A DNA stretch of 64,000 bases, taken from positions 707,501-771,500 of the forward strand of contig NC_017095.1 of the NCBI RefSeq assembly GCF_000235405.2, written 5' to 3'. The translations under genes were made by a program, and so were the position numbers. The DNA is from Fervidobacterium pennivorans DSM 9078. GTDB lineage: Bacteria; Thermotogota; Thermotogae; Thermotogales; Fervidobacteriaceae. The notes below the pieces were generated by a model. It saw only the letters and a program-made list of their open reading frames with translations. It was not told the origin of the DNA and did no database searches. This document shows, one piece after another, positions 20,015 through 29,164 of this stretch (positions are counted from its first letter, which is position 1; each line of letters begins with the position of its first letter).

Positions 20015-21742
20015 TTGAAACTTCGAGTTACTCTTGCACAGCTTAATCCAACAATCGGCGACTTCGAAGGCAACGTCCGCAAAGCATTTGAGGCGATAGA
20101 CTTTGCGGAAGAAAACGAATCAGATATAGTCGTATTTCCGGAACTTTTCATTACCGGTTATCCACCCGAAGACTTGGTACTTAGAACTTCTTTTCTAAAG
20201 GCTAACTTAAACGCTTTAGAGAAAGTTGTTGAATATACAACAGGGAAAAATGTGACAGTTATAATCGGTTTTATTGACACCGCTGATGATGCCTACAACT
20301 CAGCTGCTGTTATAAAAAACGGACTTGTAATTGCAAAATACTACAAACAACTTCTCCCAAATTACAGTGTCTTTGACGAGCAGAGATATTTCAAAGCCGG
20401 GGATAAGGGACTCGTTCTAACATTTGGTTCCGTGAAAGTCGGTGTAAATATCTGTGAAGACATATGGTCGCCTATTGGACCTGTGAGTGAAGAGGTCTTC
20501 GGTGGTAAGGCGCAAGTAATCGTAAACCTTTCAGCTTCTCCATACTTCTCTGGAAAACCGCAACTAAGAAGAGAATATCTCACAAAGAAAGCATATGACC
20601 ACCACTGTGCTATTGTTTACGTCAACACCGTAGGCGGACAGGACGAACTCGTTTTTGACGGTGGTAGTTTAGTGGTAGATCCTGCTGGTAATATCTTTGC
20701 TCAAGGGAAGGCTTTTGAAGAGGATATCTTCACAGTTGATATAGATGTTGAAGAATCGCTAAGAAGTGTTCTGCACGATCCAAGAAGAAGAGAGTTTGAA
20801 CACAGAATAGATAAGTCAAGAATCGTGAATGTCGAAATTGGAAGCTTAAGAAAGAAAACAAAGAAGATTGCTGAGACTAAGTTTGAAAGAGAACTTGAAA
20901 ACGAAGAAGAACTTTTCGAGGCTTTGAAACTCGCACTCAAAGATTACGTTCATAAAAATGGATTCAAAAAAGTGATATTAGGCTTGAGTGGTGGAATCGA
21001 TTCGGCTCTGGTTGCAACTATAGCTAAAGAAAGTCTAGGAGCTGAGAATGTAAGAGTCTTACTAATGCCGTCGCAATTTTCAAGTGAATCGAGTGTTACC
21101 GATGCAATAAAATTATCGGAAAATCTCGGAATTAGGTACGATATAGTTCCTATTACCAAAGTTTTCGAAAGCTATCTCAATGTTTTAGAACGAGTTTTTG
21201 AAGGTAAACCGTTTGATATAACAGAAGAAAACTTGCAAGCGAGAATACGTGGAAACTATTTGATGGCGATGTCAAACAAATTTAATTACTTAGTTCTGAC
21301 GACTGGAAACAAAAGCGAAATAGCTACCGGCTACAGCACATTGTACGGCGACAGTGCTGGAGGTTTTGCACTTATAAAAGACCTTTACAAAATTGACGTC
21401 TACAGAATCTGTAGGTGGTACAACAAAAAACACGGTGAGGTAATACCTGAAAACATACTTACAAAAGCTCCAAGTGCTGAACTTAGACCGAATCAAAAAG
21501 ACCAAGACACATTACCACCTTACGAGATTTTAGATGAGATTTTAAAACTTTACATAGAAGAAGAATACAGTATAGAAGAGGTTGTCGAAAAAGGTTTCGA
21601 TAGAAAGACTGTAGAATACGTTGCAAGACTTGTGAAAATAAACGAATACAAACGCAGACAGATGCCTATAGGACCAAAGCTGACAAAGCGCGGTTTTGGA
21701 AAAGACAGAAGAATGCCTATAACTAACAAATTCTTCGAGTAA
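20015..21742 (+). CDS. nadE: Glutamine-dependent NAD+ synthetase
   Basis: About 575 residues. The N-terminal nitrilase-like glutaminase domain (AQLNPTIGDFEGN, VFPELFITGYPPEDLVLR, NYSVFDEQRYF, VNICEDIW with the nucleophilic Cys) releases ammonia. The C-terminal synthetase domain has the pyrophosphatase loop LGLSGGIDSALVA and TTGNKSEIATGYSTLYGD. It makes NAD+ from deamido-NAD+. The TTG at 20015 is preferred to GTG at 20006 because the Shine-Dalgarno AGAGGG would abut the earlier codon. Confidence 0.94.
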   Translation: MKLRVTLAQLNPTIGDFEGNVRKAFEAIDFAEENESDIVVFPELFITGYPPEDLVLRTSFLKANLNALEKVVEYTTGKNVTVIIGFIDTADDAYNSAAVIKNGLVIAKYYKQLLPNYSVFDEQRYFKAGDKGLVLTFGSVKVGVNICEDIWSPIGPVSEEVFGGKAQVIVNLSASPYFSGKPQLRREYLTKKAYDHHCAIVYVNTVGGQDELVFDGGSLVVDPAGNIFAQGKAFEEDIFTVDIDVEESLRSVLHDPRRREFEHRIDKSRIVNVEIGSLRKKTKKIAETKFERELENEEELFEALKLALKDYVHKNGFKKVILGLSGGIDSALVATIAKESLGAENVRVLLMPSQFSSESSVTDAIKLSENLGIRYDIVPITKVFESYLNVLERVFEGKPFDITEENLQARIRGNYLMAMSNKFNYLVLTTGNKSEIATGYSTLYGDSAGGFALIKDLYKIDVYRICRWYNKKHGEVIPENILTKAPSAELRPNQKDQDTLPPYEILDEILKLYIEEEYSIEEVVEKGFDRKTVEYVARLVKINEYKRRQMPIGPKLTKRGFGKDRRMPITNKFFE

Positions 21743-21923
21743 AGGGGCGAAAACTTTTGAAAGACCTTAGCACAAGCGAGATGTATTTTGCCGAGCACTT
21801 CAAAACAGATGTTAAAAAGCTCTGGAACGCTTTGTACAACCCAAACGGTTGGGATCCTTGGTTCACTGATGAAATGAAAATAGATGAAAACGGAGATATA
21901 TTTTTCAGATGGTTCAGATTAAC

Positions 21924-22982
21924 GATAGTGTTAACTTGTAGTGATGAAAGAGTGTAATTGTGAAAGAATGCGATTGATATTGCCATTGTGCGTTTTCCAA
22001 AGATTCTTCACTACACAAAATCCTTGAATATATTTCGCTAAGTTCTTCGTATTCTTCAGCCCTCGCTTGAGTCGGAAAAAGTCTTTCAACAATGAAAACT
22101 TAGATTCACATTGATTGTTTTTACCGAGCGGTACCACTACGTGATTGATATTTCTGAACAACAGCTTTACTGCACTTTCATATGCACCAAGTCCATCAGT
22201 AATAAGTTCAATGTTTCTAGGTTTTGAATTACCAAAGAACTTCTCGAGCAATACTTTGACTTGTCCCATATCACGATACTTTGAGACATGCCAACAAAGA
22301 ATTAAGTTAGTTTCGTGATCAACTAATAGCCAAACATAGTACTTTTGTTCTTTGAACACAAGAACAGTTTCATCAGCATGAACTGAGAAAACATTTTCGA
22401 TGGTAAATGTTGGAAAAAGTACAGAGAATAAAGTACACAATTTAATAACCCATTTGTATATGGTGACATGAGATACTTTGATATTAAGAGAATGAGCAAG
22501 AGAGCGATAAGACATATTGTGTTTCATATACAAAACAAAAGCCTTTAAGACGAAAAAGATAGGGAAGCGGAAATATTTAAATTTCTCAGGAATAAGGGTG
22601 ACTGGTTCGGGGAGGTTAAAAGGTACTCTATCTTTGGTACGACAAGCTCTACAACGGAAGACAACGAAAGAGCGACGGACTTTGTAAATTTGCATAGATT
22701 TACCACAAGAAGTGCATTTGGGATAAGGGAAAGGGAAGTTTTTGCGTTTTTGAGAATGGGAGAGTTTGAAAGAATGATGGCAGAGTTTGCAAAGGAATTG
22801 TTGGTTACCGTATTTGTCATGACCGTTTTTGTATAAGCTGGTGGAACCGCATTTTGGACAAGAGAGCGTTGAGTTGTTCATATCGGGATACCTCCTTTGT
22901 CGAGAGTTGGTTGGGGGGTGTCCCCTCTTTATAAGGATAATGCGGTTTTTGGAAAGTTTCAATACTTTTAGTTAACATTATC
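21924..22982 (-). mobile_element. IS element copy A (DDE transposase with zinc ribbon, IS6-like), simple insertion
   Basis: 1,059 bp with 12-bp terminal repeats (GATAGTGTTAAC at the left; GATAATGTTAAC read inward from the right). AGATTAAC occurs on both sides (21916-21923 and 22983-22990), an 8-bp target duplication. The 8-bp duplication is consistent with IS6-type elements, but the family assignment is tentative. Copies B (39792-40850) and C (49957-51015) have the same length and ends. Confidence 0.93.
21931..22881 (-). CDS. IS transposase, copy A
   Basis: 316 residues from the ATG preceded by AAAGGAGG. Two zinc-binding CxxC modules lie at the N-terminus (CPKCGSTSLYKNG with CKLC; CTSCGKSMQIYKV with CRAC). 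A DDE core follows (HADETVLVFKEQ, ITDGLGAYES, CESKFSLLKDFFRLKRG). An in-frame extension upstream of the ATG lacks a ribosome site and is not counted. The Asp-Glu spacing is about 29 by my count, shorter than the classic 34 of IS6. Confidence 0.88.
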   Translation of the reverse strand: MNNSTLSCPKCGSTSLYKNGHDKYGNQQFLCKLCHHSFKLSHSQKRKNFPFPYPKCTSCGKSMQIYKVRRSFVVFRCRACRTKDRVPFNLPEPVTLIPEKFKYFRFPIFFVLKAFVLYMKHNMSYRSLAHSLNIKVSHVTIYKWVIKLCTLFSVLFPTFTIENVFSVHADETVLVFKEQKYYVWLLVDHETNLILCWHVSKYRDMGQVKVLLEKFFGNSKPRNIELITDGLGAYESAVKLLFRNINHVVVPLGKNNQCESKFSLLKDFFRLKRGLKNTKNLAKYIQGFCVVKNLWKTHNGNINRILSQLHSFITTS

Positions 22983-23282
22983 AGATTAACTGACGGGGAA
23001 GAGGTTACAGACAGAGGTAAAGTAATAGCAGTCGTCGAAGAAAGAATCTTTGAGTTTTACTGGTACGAATACGAAGACGGATTCAGAAGCAGAGTTGAAT
23101 TTAAGCTCACTCCAGTCGACGACGAAATAACGCTTTTAGAAATTCGTGACAAAACTTTTGTCAAAGACGAAAGTGAACTTCACATACGATACGGTTGTGC
23201 CTACGGCTGGGGGCAGTTTGTATTACTCTTGAAAACTTATTTGGAAAAAGGTTTAGTATTAATATAAAAAGGAGTTGATGAT

Positions 23283-23903
23283 ATGAAAAAAGCGACCATA
23301 ATAATCAACGGTAATTCGAAAGAGATTTTCTACATAACTGGAGATATTTTGATCGCAGTCGATGGAGGTGCAAACGAACTTAGAAAAAGAAAGATCTATC
23401 CTAACGTCGTAATAGGAGACATGGATTCTATCTCCGAAGGGCTTTTAAAAGAATATAAAGAGAAGGAAATTGAATGCATAGTATACCCTACAGAAAAAGA
23501 TGAAACCGACTTGGAGCTTGCTATTCGATATGCAATTAGAAAAGGATTTGAAGAGGTTGAAATTATCAATTGGCTTGGCGAAAGAGTGGATATGCTTTTT
23601 GCGATGGTCGGAATTTTAGCTAAGTATTCTAAAGATATCAAAATAAAAGCGGTTTCGGAAAAAATAGAAGTCGGTGTAGTTTATTCTGAAGAAGTGCTTA
23701 AAGCTGTTTCTGGAGAAACTTGGTCTATTTTAGCTTTCCCTGAAGCAGAACTTGAAATAGAAGGTTTCAAATATCCGTTCAAAGGTAAGATGGTTATTGA
23801 AGATCCACTGGGAGTTAGCAATGAAGCTTTGGGTGAAAGAGTAAAAATTAACGTAAAAAAAGGTAAGGTGGTGTACTTTAGGTGGAAGAAAAAACCGTTG
23901 TAA
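23283..23903 (+). CDS. thiN: Thiamine pyrophosphokinase
   Basis: 206 residues. Motifs of the family are [24 protein letters not shown] and [18 protein letters not shown], which bind thiamine and ATP-Mg. The usual GxxGGRxDH segment is altered to [15 protein letters not shown] but keeps the Arg-x-Asp. The enzyme phosphorylates thiamine to thiamine diphosphate. An AAAAGGAG site precedes the ATG. The gene lies downstream of the IS-broken SRPBCC gene and overlaps dxr. Confidence 0.88.
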   Translation: MKKATIIINGNSKEIFYITGDILIAVDGGANELRKRKIYPNVVIGDMDSISEGLLKEYKEKEIECIVYPTEKDETDLELAIRYAIRKGFEEVEIINWLGERVDMLFAMVGILAKYSKDIKIKAVSEKIEVGVVYSEEVLKAVSGETWSILAFPEAELEIEGFKYPFKGKMVIEDPLGVSNEALGERVKINVKKGKVVYFRWKKKPL

Positions 23904-24991
23904 TACTCGGAGCAACAGGCTCAATAGGAACTCAAACTGTTGATGTGATAAAAAAGATCAGTGGCTTCAAAGTTACAGGAATTGCGTTTGGAAAAAATAC
24001 CGAAATTGCAAAAAAGATAATGACAGAACTAAGCGTTGAAAATTATTATTCACCTACTGAGCTAGGTTTTGGAAGAAGGTTTACTTCATACGGTGATTTA
24101 GTTGCATATCTTGAACCTGATATCGTCGTTTCTGCTATTACAGGTTTTGAAGGTGTCAAAGCAACTTTAGCTTCTATACCATTTACAAAAAGACTTGCGC
24201 TTGCGACTAAAGAATCTTTAGTTTGCGCCGGCAGATTCGTCAAGAATTTATGTAAAAAATACGGAGTAGAATTGATACCGATAGATAGCGAACATTCGGC
24301 TATATTTCAGATTATCGAAAATTCTGTTGAAAAGATAGTCTTAACGGCTTCTGGAGGAGCTGTGAGAGATGTACCACTTGAGAAACTGAACTCTTTGAAG
24401 GCCGAGCAAGTTCTAAAGCATCCAACCTGGAATATGGGTGGAAGGATAACTGTTGATTCTGCAACGATGGTGAACAAGCTTTTCGAAGTCATTGAAGCCA
24501 ACGAATTGTTCGGAGTTCCTTTTGAGAATATAGACGTAAAAATTAACCCATCAAGTTTTGTACACGGTTTAGTACTTCTAAAAGATGGTACAATAAAGAT
24601 ACACGCTGGAAAACCAGATATGAGAGTTCCAATTGCTTACGCACTCACTTACCCAGAAAGAAGGTACGAAAACGAAAAACCGAGAATTGAAGATTTTGAT
24701 TTGAGGTTGTTAGATGTTGAAAAAGAAAGATATCCACTTTTTTATTTTGGTCTTCAATACGCAGATAGTTTAGAACATAGAATTGCTTTGAACGCGGCGG
24801 ACGAAGTTGCGGTTGAAAAATTCTTAGCTGGAAAGATAGATTTCAAAGGAATCGAACTTGTTGTGAAAAGAGTGGTTGAAAATGTTGACAAAGATAACTT
24901 TAGAATCGATAATATAGAAGACGTATTCTTCTTAGACGAAATTTCAAGAAAGAAAGCGCTTGAGGAGGTTGAAAAAATTGCTAATAGTTAA
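23882..24991 (+). CDS. dxr: 1-deoxy-D-xylulose 5-phosphate reductoisomerase
   Basis: 369 residues. The NADPH-binding N-terminus is [17 protein letters not shown]. Substrate and metal region: [51 protein letters not shown]. It makes 2-C-methyl-D-erythritol 4-phosphate in the DXP isoprenoid pathway; ispG two genes downstream belongs to the same pathway. The GTG start lies inside thiN (22-bp overlap). Confidence 0.95.
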   Translation: MEEKTVVILGATGSIGTQTVDVIKKISGFKVTGIAFGKNTEIAKKIMTELSVENYYSPTELGFGRRFTSYGDLVAYLEPDIVVSAITGFEGVKATLASIPFTKRLALATKESLVCAGRFVKNLCKKYGVELIPIDSEHSAIFQIIENSVEKIVLTASGGAVRDVPLEKLNSLKAEQVLKHPTWNMGGRITVDSATMVNKLFEVIEANELFGVPFENIDVKINPSSFVHGLVLLKDGTIKIHAGKPDMRVPIAYALTYPERRYENEKPRIEDFDLRLLDVEKERYPLFYFGLQYADSLEHRIALNAADEVAVEKFLAGKIDFKGIELVVKRVVENVDKDNFRIDNIEDVFFLDEISRKKALEEVEKIANS

Positions 24992-26465
24992 CATTATTTC
25001 CTTCTTGTTGGTCTTTATATTTATCGTTGTCGTCCACGAATTTGGACATTATTTGTTTGCAAGGTTTTTCGGGGTTAAAGTCCACGAATTCGCTATAGGT
25101 TTTGGACCTGCTATTTACAGAAAGAAAGGAAAAAACACTGACTTTCGTGTTAATGCGATACCACTTGGCGGATACGTAAGGCTGAAAGGTGAAGATCCCG
25201 CTGAAGAAGAGGATCCAGATTCTTTGTACGGAATTTCCGCATGGAAAAGGTTATTAGTCGTCTTAGCCGGGCCCGTATTCTCGATCCTTGCGGGGTACCT
25301 TCTTTTTGTATTCATAATAGGCACTTGGGGTTATTATCCCGCTGTAATAGATAGTTTTATCGAAGGTTCACCTGCAAAGATGGCTGGACTAAAGGAAGGG
25401 GATATGATCTTAAAGATCAATGGAAAGTACGTATTTGATAACTTTGATATAACCGAACAGATAAGAAAAGGTGAACCTGTCACTTTCGAAGTTCTCCGAG
25501 ATGGAAGAATAGAAAAAATAACTGTTAAGCCTGTAATGAGTCAAGTTGAGTACTCTTTGTTGTTAGATGATTTTACCGGCGAACTCGGGAATGTAGTTAT
25601 CCAAGCAGGGAACCAACCTTTTGGCGAAGATGCTTTAAAAGCGAATTTGAACAAATTTGTCTACTTCAAAACCGAAGTAGGTGAATTTGGCGGGGTTATA
25701 AACAGATATTCTGTGAGTCCGCAAAGGTACATGATAGGTTTTTACTACGGTTCAGTCAGTCCGAGGCTTGCAAAGGGTTATAGTATCTTCTCTAATGGCG
25801 ATGTCTTAATTAAGGTAGAAGATATGGAAATAAGATCTTCAGTTGATATGATAGATCTTTACACAAGGCTCACTCTTAAAGATACTCAGATATACCTTGA
25901 GTTTAAGGAAAATAGGGTCAAAAAAGTTTTGAGACCTCTACCGGAAAGTTTAAGAGTGACTTACTTATCGAAAGGTCAAGAAAAAGTTGCTGTTTTACAG
26001 AAATCTGAGCTTATTAAAATGTTCTCAGAACCCGGACTTTTCGAAAATTTAGCTCAAAGATACAAGCCAAAAGGAATCCAGAAAATTTCACTGGCTATCG
26101 AGAGAACGAACAGACTGGCTTTCTACATTTGGAGAACGTTACCTAAAGCTTTCTTTGGTGGCAGTAAAGAAGAAGTTGCCGGTCCTATCGGAATGGTGCA
26201 GATAATTGGAGATGCCGCAAGAAGTGGACTTGAGACGATCTTAACTGTTGTCGCAATAATAACTATAAATTTAGGAATATTCAACCTCTTCCCACTTCCG
26301 GCGTTAGACGGTGGTAGAATAGTATTTGCGGCTATAGAGGTTATATCGAGAAGAAAGTTAAACAGAAACATCGAAAACTTAATACATACAATCGGATTCT
26401 TCCTGTTGTTAGCGTTTATAATATACATCTCATTTTTGGACGTAGGCAGGTTTTTGGGAAGATGA
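24978..26465 (+). CDS. rseP: Site-2 (M50) intramembrane zinc metalloprotease, RseP-like
   Basis: About 495 residues. [16 protein letters not shown] supplies the zinc-binding HExxH, and [15 protein letters not shown] the third ligand Asp within the final helices. A PDZ domain lies around residues 120-185 ([20 protein letters not shown]), with a second partial PDZ-like region after it. Four hydrophobic segments are seen. It would cleave membrane-anchored regulators or signal remnants. TTG at 24978 has GAGGAGG at good spacing; the earlier TTG at 24960 does not. The start lies within the end of dxr and its stop overlaps ispG. Confidence 0.92.
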   Translation: MLIVNIISFLLVFIFIVVVHEFGHYLFARFFGVKVHEFAIGFGPAIYRKKGKNTDFRVNAIPLGGYVRLKGEDPAEEEDPDSLYGISAWKRLLVVLAGPVFSILAGYLLFVFIIGTWGYYPAVIDSFIEGSPAKMAGLKEGDMILKINGKYVFDNFDITEQIRKGEPVTFEVLRDGRIEKITVKPVMSQVEYSLLLDDFTGELGNVVIQAGNQPFGEDALKANLNKFVYFKTEVGEFGGVINRYSVSPQRYMIGFYYGSVSPRLAKGYSIFSNGDVLIKVEDMEIRSSVDMIDLYTRLTLKDTQIYLEFKENRVKKVLRPLPESLRVTYLSKGQEKVAVLQKSELIKMFSEPGLFENLAQRYKPKGIQKISLAIERTNRLAFYIWRTLPKAFFGGSKEEVAGPIGMVQIIGDAARSGLETILTVVAIITINLGIFNLFPLPALDGGRIVFAAIEVISRRKLNRNIENLIHTIGFFLLLAFIIYISFLDVGRFLGR

Positions 26466-27532
26466 AAGACTATAGAAAAAAGCTGAAAAGAGATGTTAGA
26501 GTTGGAAAAATCGGTATAGGTGGGAATTTTCCGATAAGTATCCAGTCGATGACGAATACCGATACAAGAGATGTATCCGCAACCGTAAATCAAATAATAA
26601 AACTTGAGGAAGCCGGCTGTGAAATAGTAAGGGTTTCAACTCCAGATATCGAGAGTGCAAAAGCGATAAAGGCTATAAAAGAGCATGTGAATATACCAAT
26701 TGTTGCGGATATACACTTTGACTACAAGATAGCAATCGAAGCTATCAAAAACGGTGCTGACAAAGTTAGGTTAAATCCCGGAAATATCGGTTCAGCTGAG
26801 AAAGTTTTGGAGGTCGTAAAAGTTGCAAAAGAGTACTGTGTACCAATAAGGGTTGGAGCTAACAGCGGTTCGATAAACAAAAAGTACGAACATTTGCCAA
26901 AAATTGACGCTTTAGTTGAATCGGCCCTAGATGAGGTTAGAATACTCGAAAAAGCAGGATTTTGCGACATAGTCATTTCGCTTAAAAGTTCTGACGTCTT
27001 AGAAACAGTGCAGGCAAACAGAAAGATCCACGCTCTAGTAGATTATCCCCTTCATATCGGAGTTACGGAAGCTGGAACACTTTACAATTCGCTGATAAAA
27101 TCTTCGTCTGCCCTTGGAACGCTGTTACTTGAAGGAATAGGTGATACGATTAGAATATCAATAGCTGGTGACCCAATAAACGAGGTTATAACTGCAAAAA
27201 AGCTTTTGACATTTTTAAAGATTAGAAAAGGAGTAGATGTTGTAGCTTGTCCAACTTGCGCACGCACAAATTTTGATGTTGAAGAGGTGGCGCTAGAAGT
27301 TGAAAAGTTCCTCTCGAATATTGAAGAAGACATAACTGTTTCGGTTCTAGGATGCGTGGTTAACGGAGTTGGAGAAGCGAAAGATTCTGACGTCGGAATA
27401 GCTGGAGTTAAGGATGGTATTGCTGTCTTTTACAAAGGAGAGATAATAGGTACTTACCAAAAAGAGAAAGCTTTTGAGATTTTGAAAGAAAAGATTGAAT
27501 TGATTATTAAAGAAAGAAGAGGTGATAAATGA
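26462..27532 (+). CDS. ispG: 4-hydroxy-3-methylbut-2-enyl diphosphate synthase
   Basis: 356 residues with the GcpE fold: [51 protein letters not shown], and the C-terminal [4Fe-4S] ligands in [13 protein letters not shown] and [12 protein letters not shown]. It performs the penultimate step of the DXP pathway. The ATG overlaps the rseP stop, so translation is coupled. The length is typical of the bacterial short form. Confidence 0.95.
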   Translation: MKDYRKKLKRDVRVGKIGIGGNFPISIQSMTNTDTRDVSATVNQIIKLEEAGCEIVRVSTPDIESAKAIKAIKEHVNIPIVADIHFDYKIAIEAIKNGADKVRLNPGNIGSAEKVLEVVKVAKEYCVPIRVGANSGSINKKYEHLPKIDALVESALDEVRILEKAGFCDIVISLKSSDVLETVQANRKIHALVDYPLHIGVTEAGTLYNSLIKSSSALGTLLLEGIGDTIRISIAGDPINEVITAKKLLTFLKIRKGVDVVACPTCARTNFDVEEVALEVEKFLSNIEEDITVSVLGCVVNGVGEAKDSDVGIAGVKDGIAVFYKGEIIGTYQKEKAFEILKEKIELIIKERRGDK

Positions 27533-28312
27533 GTGAATATTCTGGTTGTAAACGACGATGGAGTCACCGCTCCTGGTATACTATGTGCAGCAAGAACTTT
27601 GTCAGAAAAACACAACGTTGTAGTTGTTGCTCCTGAATCAGAACAAAGTGCGGTTGGACACGCTATAACTCTTAGACTTCCATTGTGGGTAAGAAAACTT
27701 GACATAAAAGAAAATTTTGAGATGTACGCTGTTTCTGGAACTCCTGCCGACTGCGTTAAAATAGGGCTAGATGTTGTCTACAAAGATAAAGGTATCGTTC
27801 CTGACCTTGTCGTTAGCGGTATTAACCGCGGTGAAAATTTGGGGACCGATGTTGTTTACTCAGGAACCGTAAGTGGAGCTCTTGAAGGTGCGATAGCTGG
27901 CGTACCATCAATAGCTATCTCAGTTGCAGACTTTGTGAATCCTATTTATGAAACTGCAGCCAAGTTTTTGGTGCAATTTTTAGAAGAATTCGATATACGC
28001 TTGATCCCAAGATTCAGTGCACTGAATATAAACGTACCTTCGATACCTTTTGAAGAGCTCAAAGGGTGGAAGTTAACAAGACAAAGTAAGAGAAGATACG
28101 AAGATTATTTTGAAAGAAGAGTTGATCCGTACGGAAAAGATTACTTTTGGATGTTAGGTGATATCGTTGAAGATGATCCAGATCCGAAAGCTGATTACAA
28201 AGCACTTAAGGAAGGATACGTTTCGGTTTCTCCTATAAACGTTTTCCTAACTGATGAAAATCTACTTGAAAAATTGGAGGGAAGTTACGGTGAAGGTAAG
28301 AATTTTAGGTGA
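27533..28312 (+). CDS. surE: 5'/3'-nucleotidase SurE
   Basis: 259 residues: ILVVNDDGVTAPGI (metal-binding Asp pair), VVAPESEQSAVGHAIT, VSGTPADCVKIGL, SGINRGENLGTDVVYSGTVSGALEG. It dephosphorylates nucleoside monophosphates. The GTG start immediately follows the ispG stop and has AAGAGGTGA upstream. Its 3' end overlaps the start of def. Confidence 0.95.
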   Translation: MNILVVNDDGVTAPGILCAARTLSEKHNVVVVAPESEQSAVGHAITLRLPLWVRKLDIKENFEMYAVSGTPADCVKIGLDVVYKDKGIVPDLVVSGINRGENLGTDVVYSGTVSGALEGAIAGVPSIAISVADFVNPIYETAAKFLVQFLEEFDIRLIPRFSALNINVPSIPFEELKGWKLTRQSKRRYEDYFERRVDPYGKDYFWMLGDIVEDDPDPKADYKALKEGYVSVSPINVFLTDENLLEKLEGSYGEGKNFR

Positions 28313-28799
28313 TCCAGTACTTAGAAAAAAGGCAAAAGAAGTAACAGATTTTAACGAAGTAAAAAAGATTTTAGAAGAATTTAAAACAACAATGTACACC
28401 GAAGATGGTGTTGGACTTGCAGCTCCGCAGGTTGGCATTTCGCTGAGATTTTTTGCTATGGATGACGGGAAAGGCTTTAAGGTGGTTGTTAATCCACAAA
28501 TTCTCGAGCACTCAAACGAAAAGGAAGTAGGCGAAGAAGGTTGTTTAAGCCTTCCAGGAGTTTTTGCAGATGTTGAAAGGTACAAATGGATACGAGTTAA
28601 ATACCAAACTGAAAACGGAGACTGGAAAGAAGAACTTCTTGAAGATTATTCGGCTCGTATATTCCAACACGAATACGATCATTTGGATGGAGTTTTATTT
28701 ATAGACCACTTAAGTGCAAATGAGCGAAAAAAGATAGCTTTAGAGCTTAAGAGAGTTATGGAAGAATACAAGAAAACTAAGGAAGGGAAGGAAGTATGA
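28290..28799 (+). CDS. def: Peptide deformylase
   Basis: 169 residues from the GTG at 28290, preceded by GGAGGGAAG. The three signature motifs are present: GVGLAAPQVGI, EEGCLSLPG (metal Cys) and QHEYDHLDGVLFID (HExxH). It removes the formyl group from nascent proteins. The gene overlaps surE by 23 bp and mscL by 4 bp. Confidence 0.96.
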   Translation: MKVRILGDPVLRKKAKEVTDFNEVKKILEEFKTTMYTEDGVGLAAPQVGISLRFFAMDDGKGFKVVVNPQILEHSNEKEVGEEGCLSLPGVFADVERYKWIRVKYQTENGDWKEELLEDYSARIFQHEYDHLDGVLFIDHLSANERKKIALELKRVMEEYKKTKEGKEV

Positions 28800-29131
28800 A
28801 AAAGATTTTGAAAGAGTTTTCAGATTTTTTGAAACAGTACAACGTTATCGGTCTTGCTGTAGCTATCATCATCGGTGGAAAGCTGAACCAACTTGTAACA
28901 TCTATTGTTAATGATTTTTTGATGCCAGTGATACTTCAACCTGCTTTGAAAGCGGCACACATAACAAATTTTGAAGAACTCAACTACAAAGGTATATATT
29001 ACGGTAAAGTTTTAGGTTCGCTTATTGATTTCTTGATAGTAGCATTTTTGGTCTTTCTTCTTGTTAGAAGCTTAAATAAGTTCAAAGAGAACGCGGAGAA
29101 GCTAGCAAAGAAAATCAAGAAAGAAGAATAA
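28796..29131 (+). CDS. mscL: Large-conductance mechanosensitive channel family protein
   Basis: 111 residues. TM1 region: YNVIGLAVAIIIGGKLNQLVTSIVNDFLMPVI, matching the MscL pore helix; TM2: LGSLIDFLIVAFLVFLLVRSL; then a charged C-terminal helix bundle segment. The inner-membrane channel opens under osmotic stress. It ends the long operon and is followed at once by a terminator. The start overlaps the def stop (ATGA). Confidence 0.88.
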   Translation: MKKILKEFSDFLKQYNVIGLAVAIIIGGKLNQLVTSIVNDFLMPVILQPALKAAHITNFEELNYKGIYYGKVLGSLIDFLIVAFLVFLLVRSLNKFKENAEKLAKKIKKEE

Positions 29132-29159
29132 AAAAGGACCCATTGAGGGTCCTTTTTTG
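29131..29159 (+). terminator. Terminator after mscL
   Basis: AAAAAGGACCC, loop ATTGA, GGGTCCTTTTTT. It ends the co-directional operon, and the next gene lies convergently on the other strand. Confidence 0.93.
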
Positions 29160-29164
29160 TGATT

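Larger units (their letters stand above)
21757..23267 (+). pseudogene. SRPBCC/AHSA1-like protein gene interrupted by an IS
   Basis: The 5' part (21757-21923, TTG start) encodes STSEMYFAEHFKTDVKKLWN and PNGWDPWFTDEM. The 3' part (22983-23267) resumes in frame after removal of the IS and one target copy (RLTDGEEVTDRGKV), ending in CAYGWGQFVLLLKTYLEKG. Joined, it gives a protein of ~150 residues with the START-like fold of AHSA1 proteins. The clean 8-bp duplication and intact halves show a recent insertion. Confidence 0.85.
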
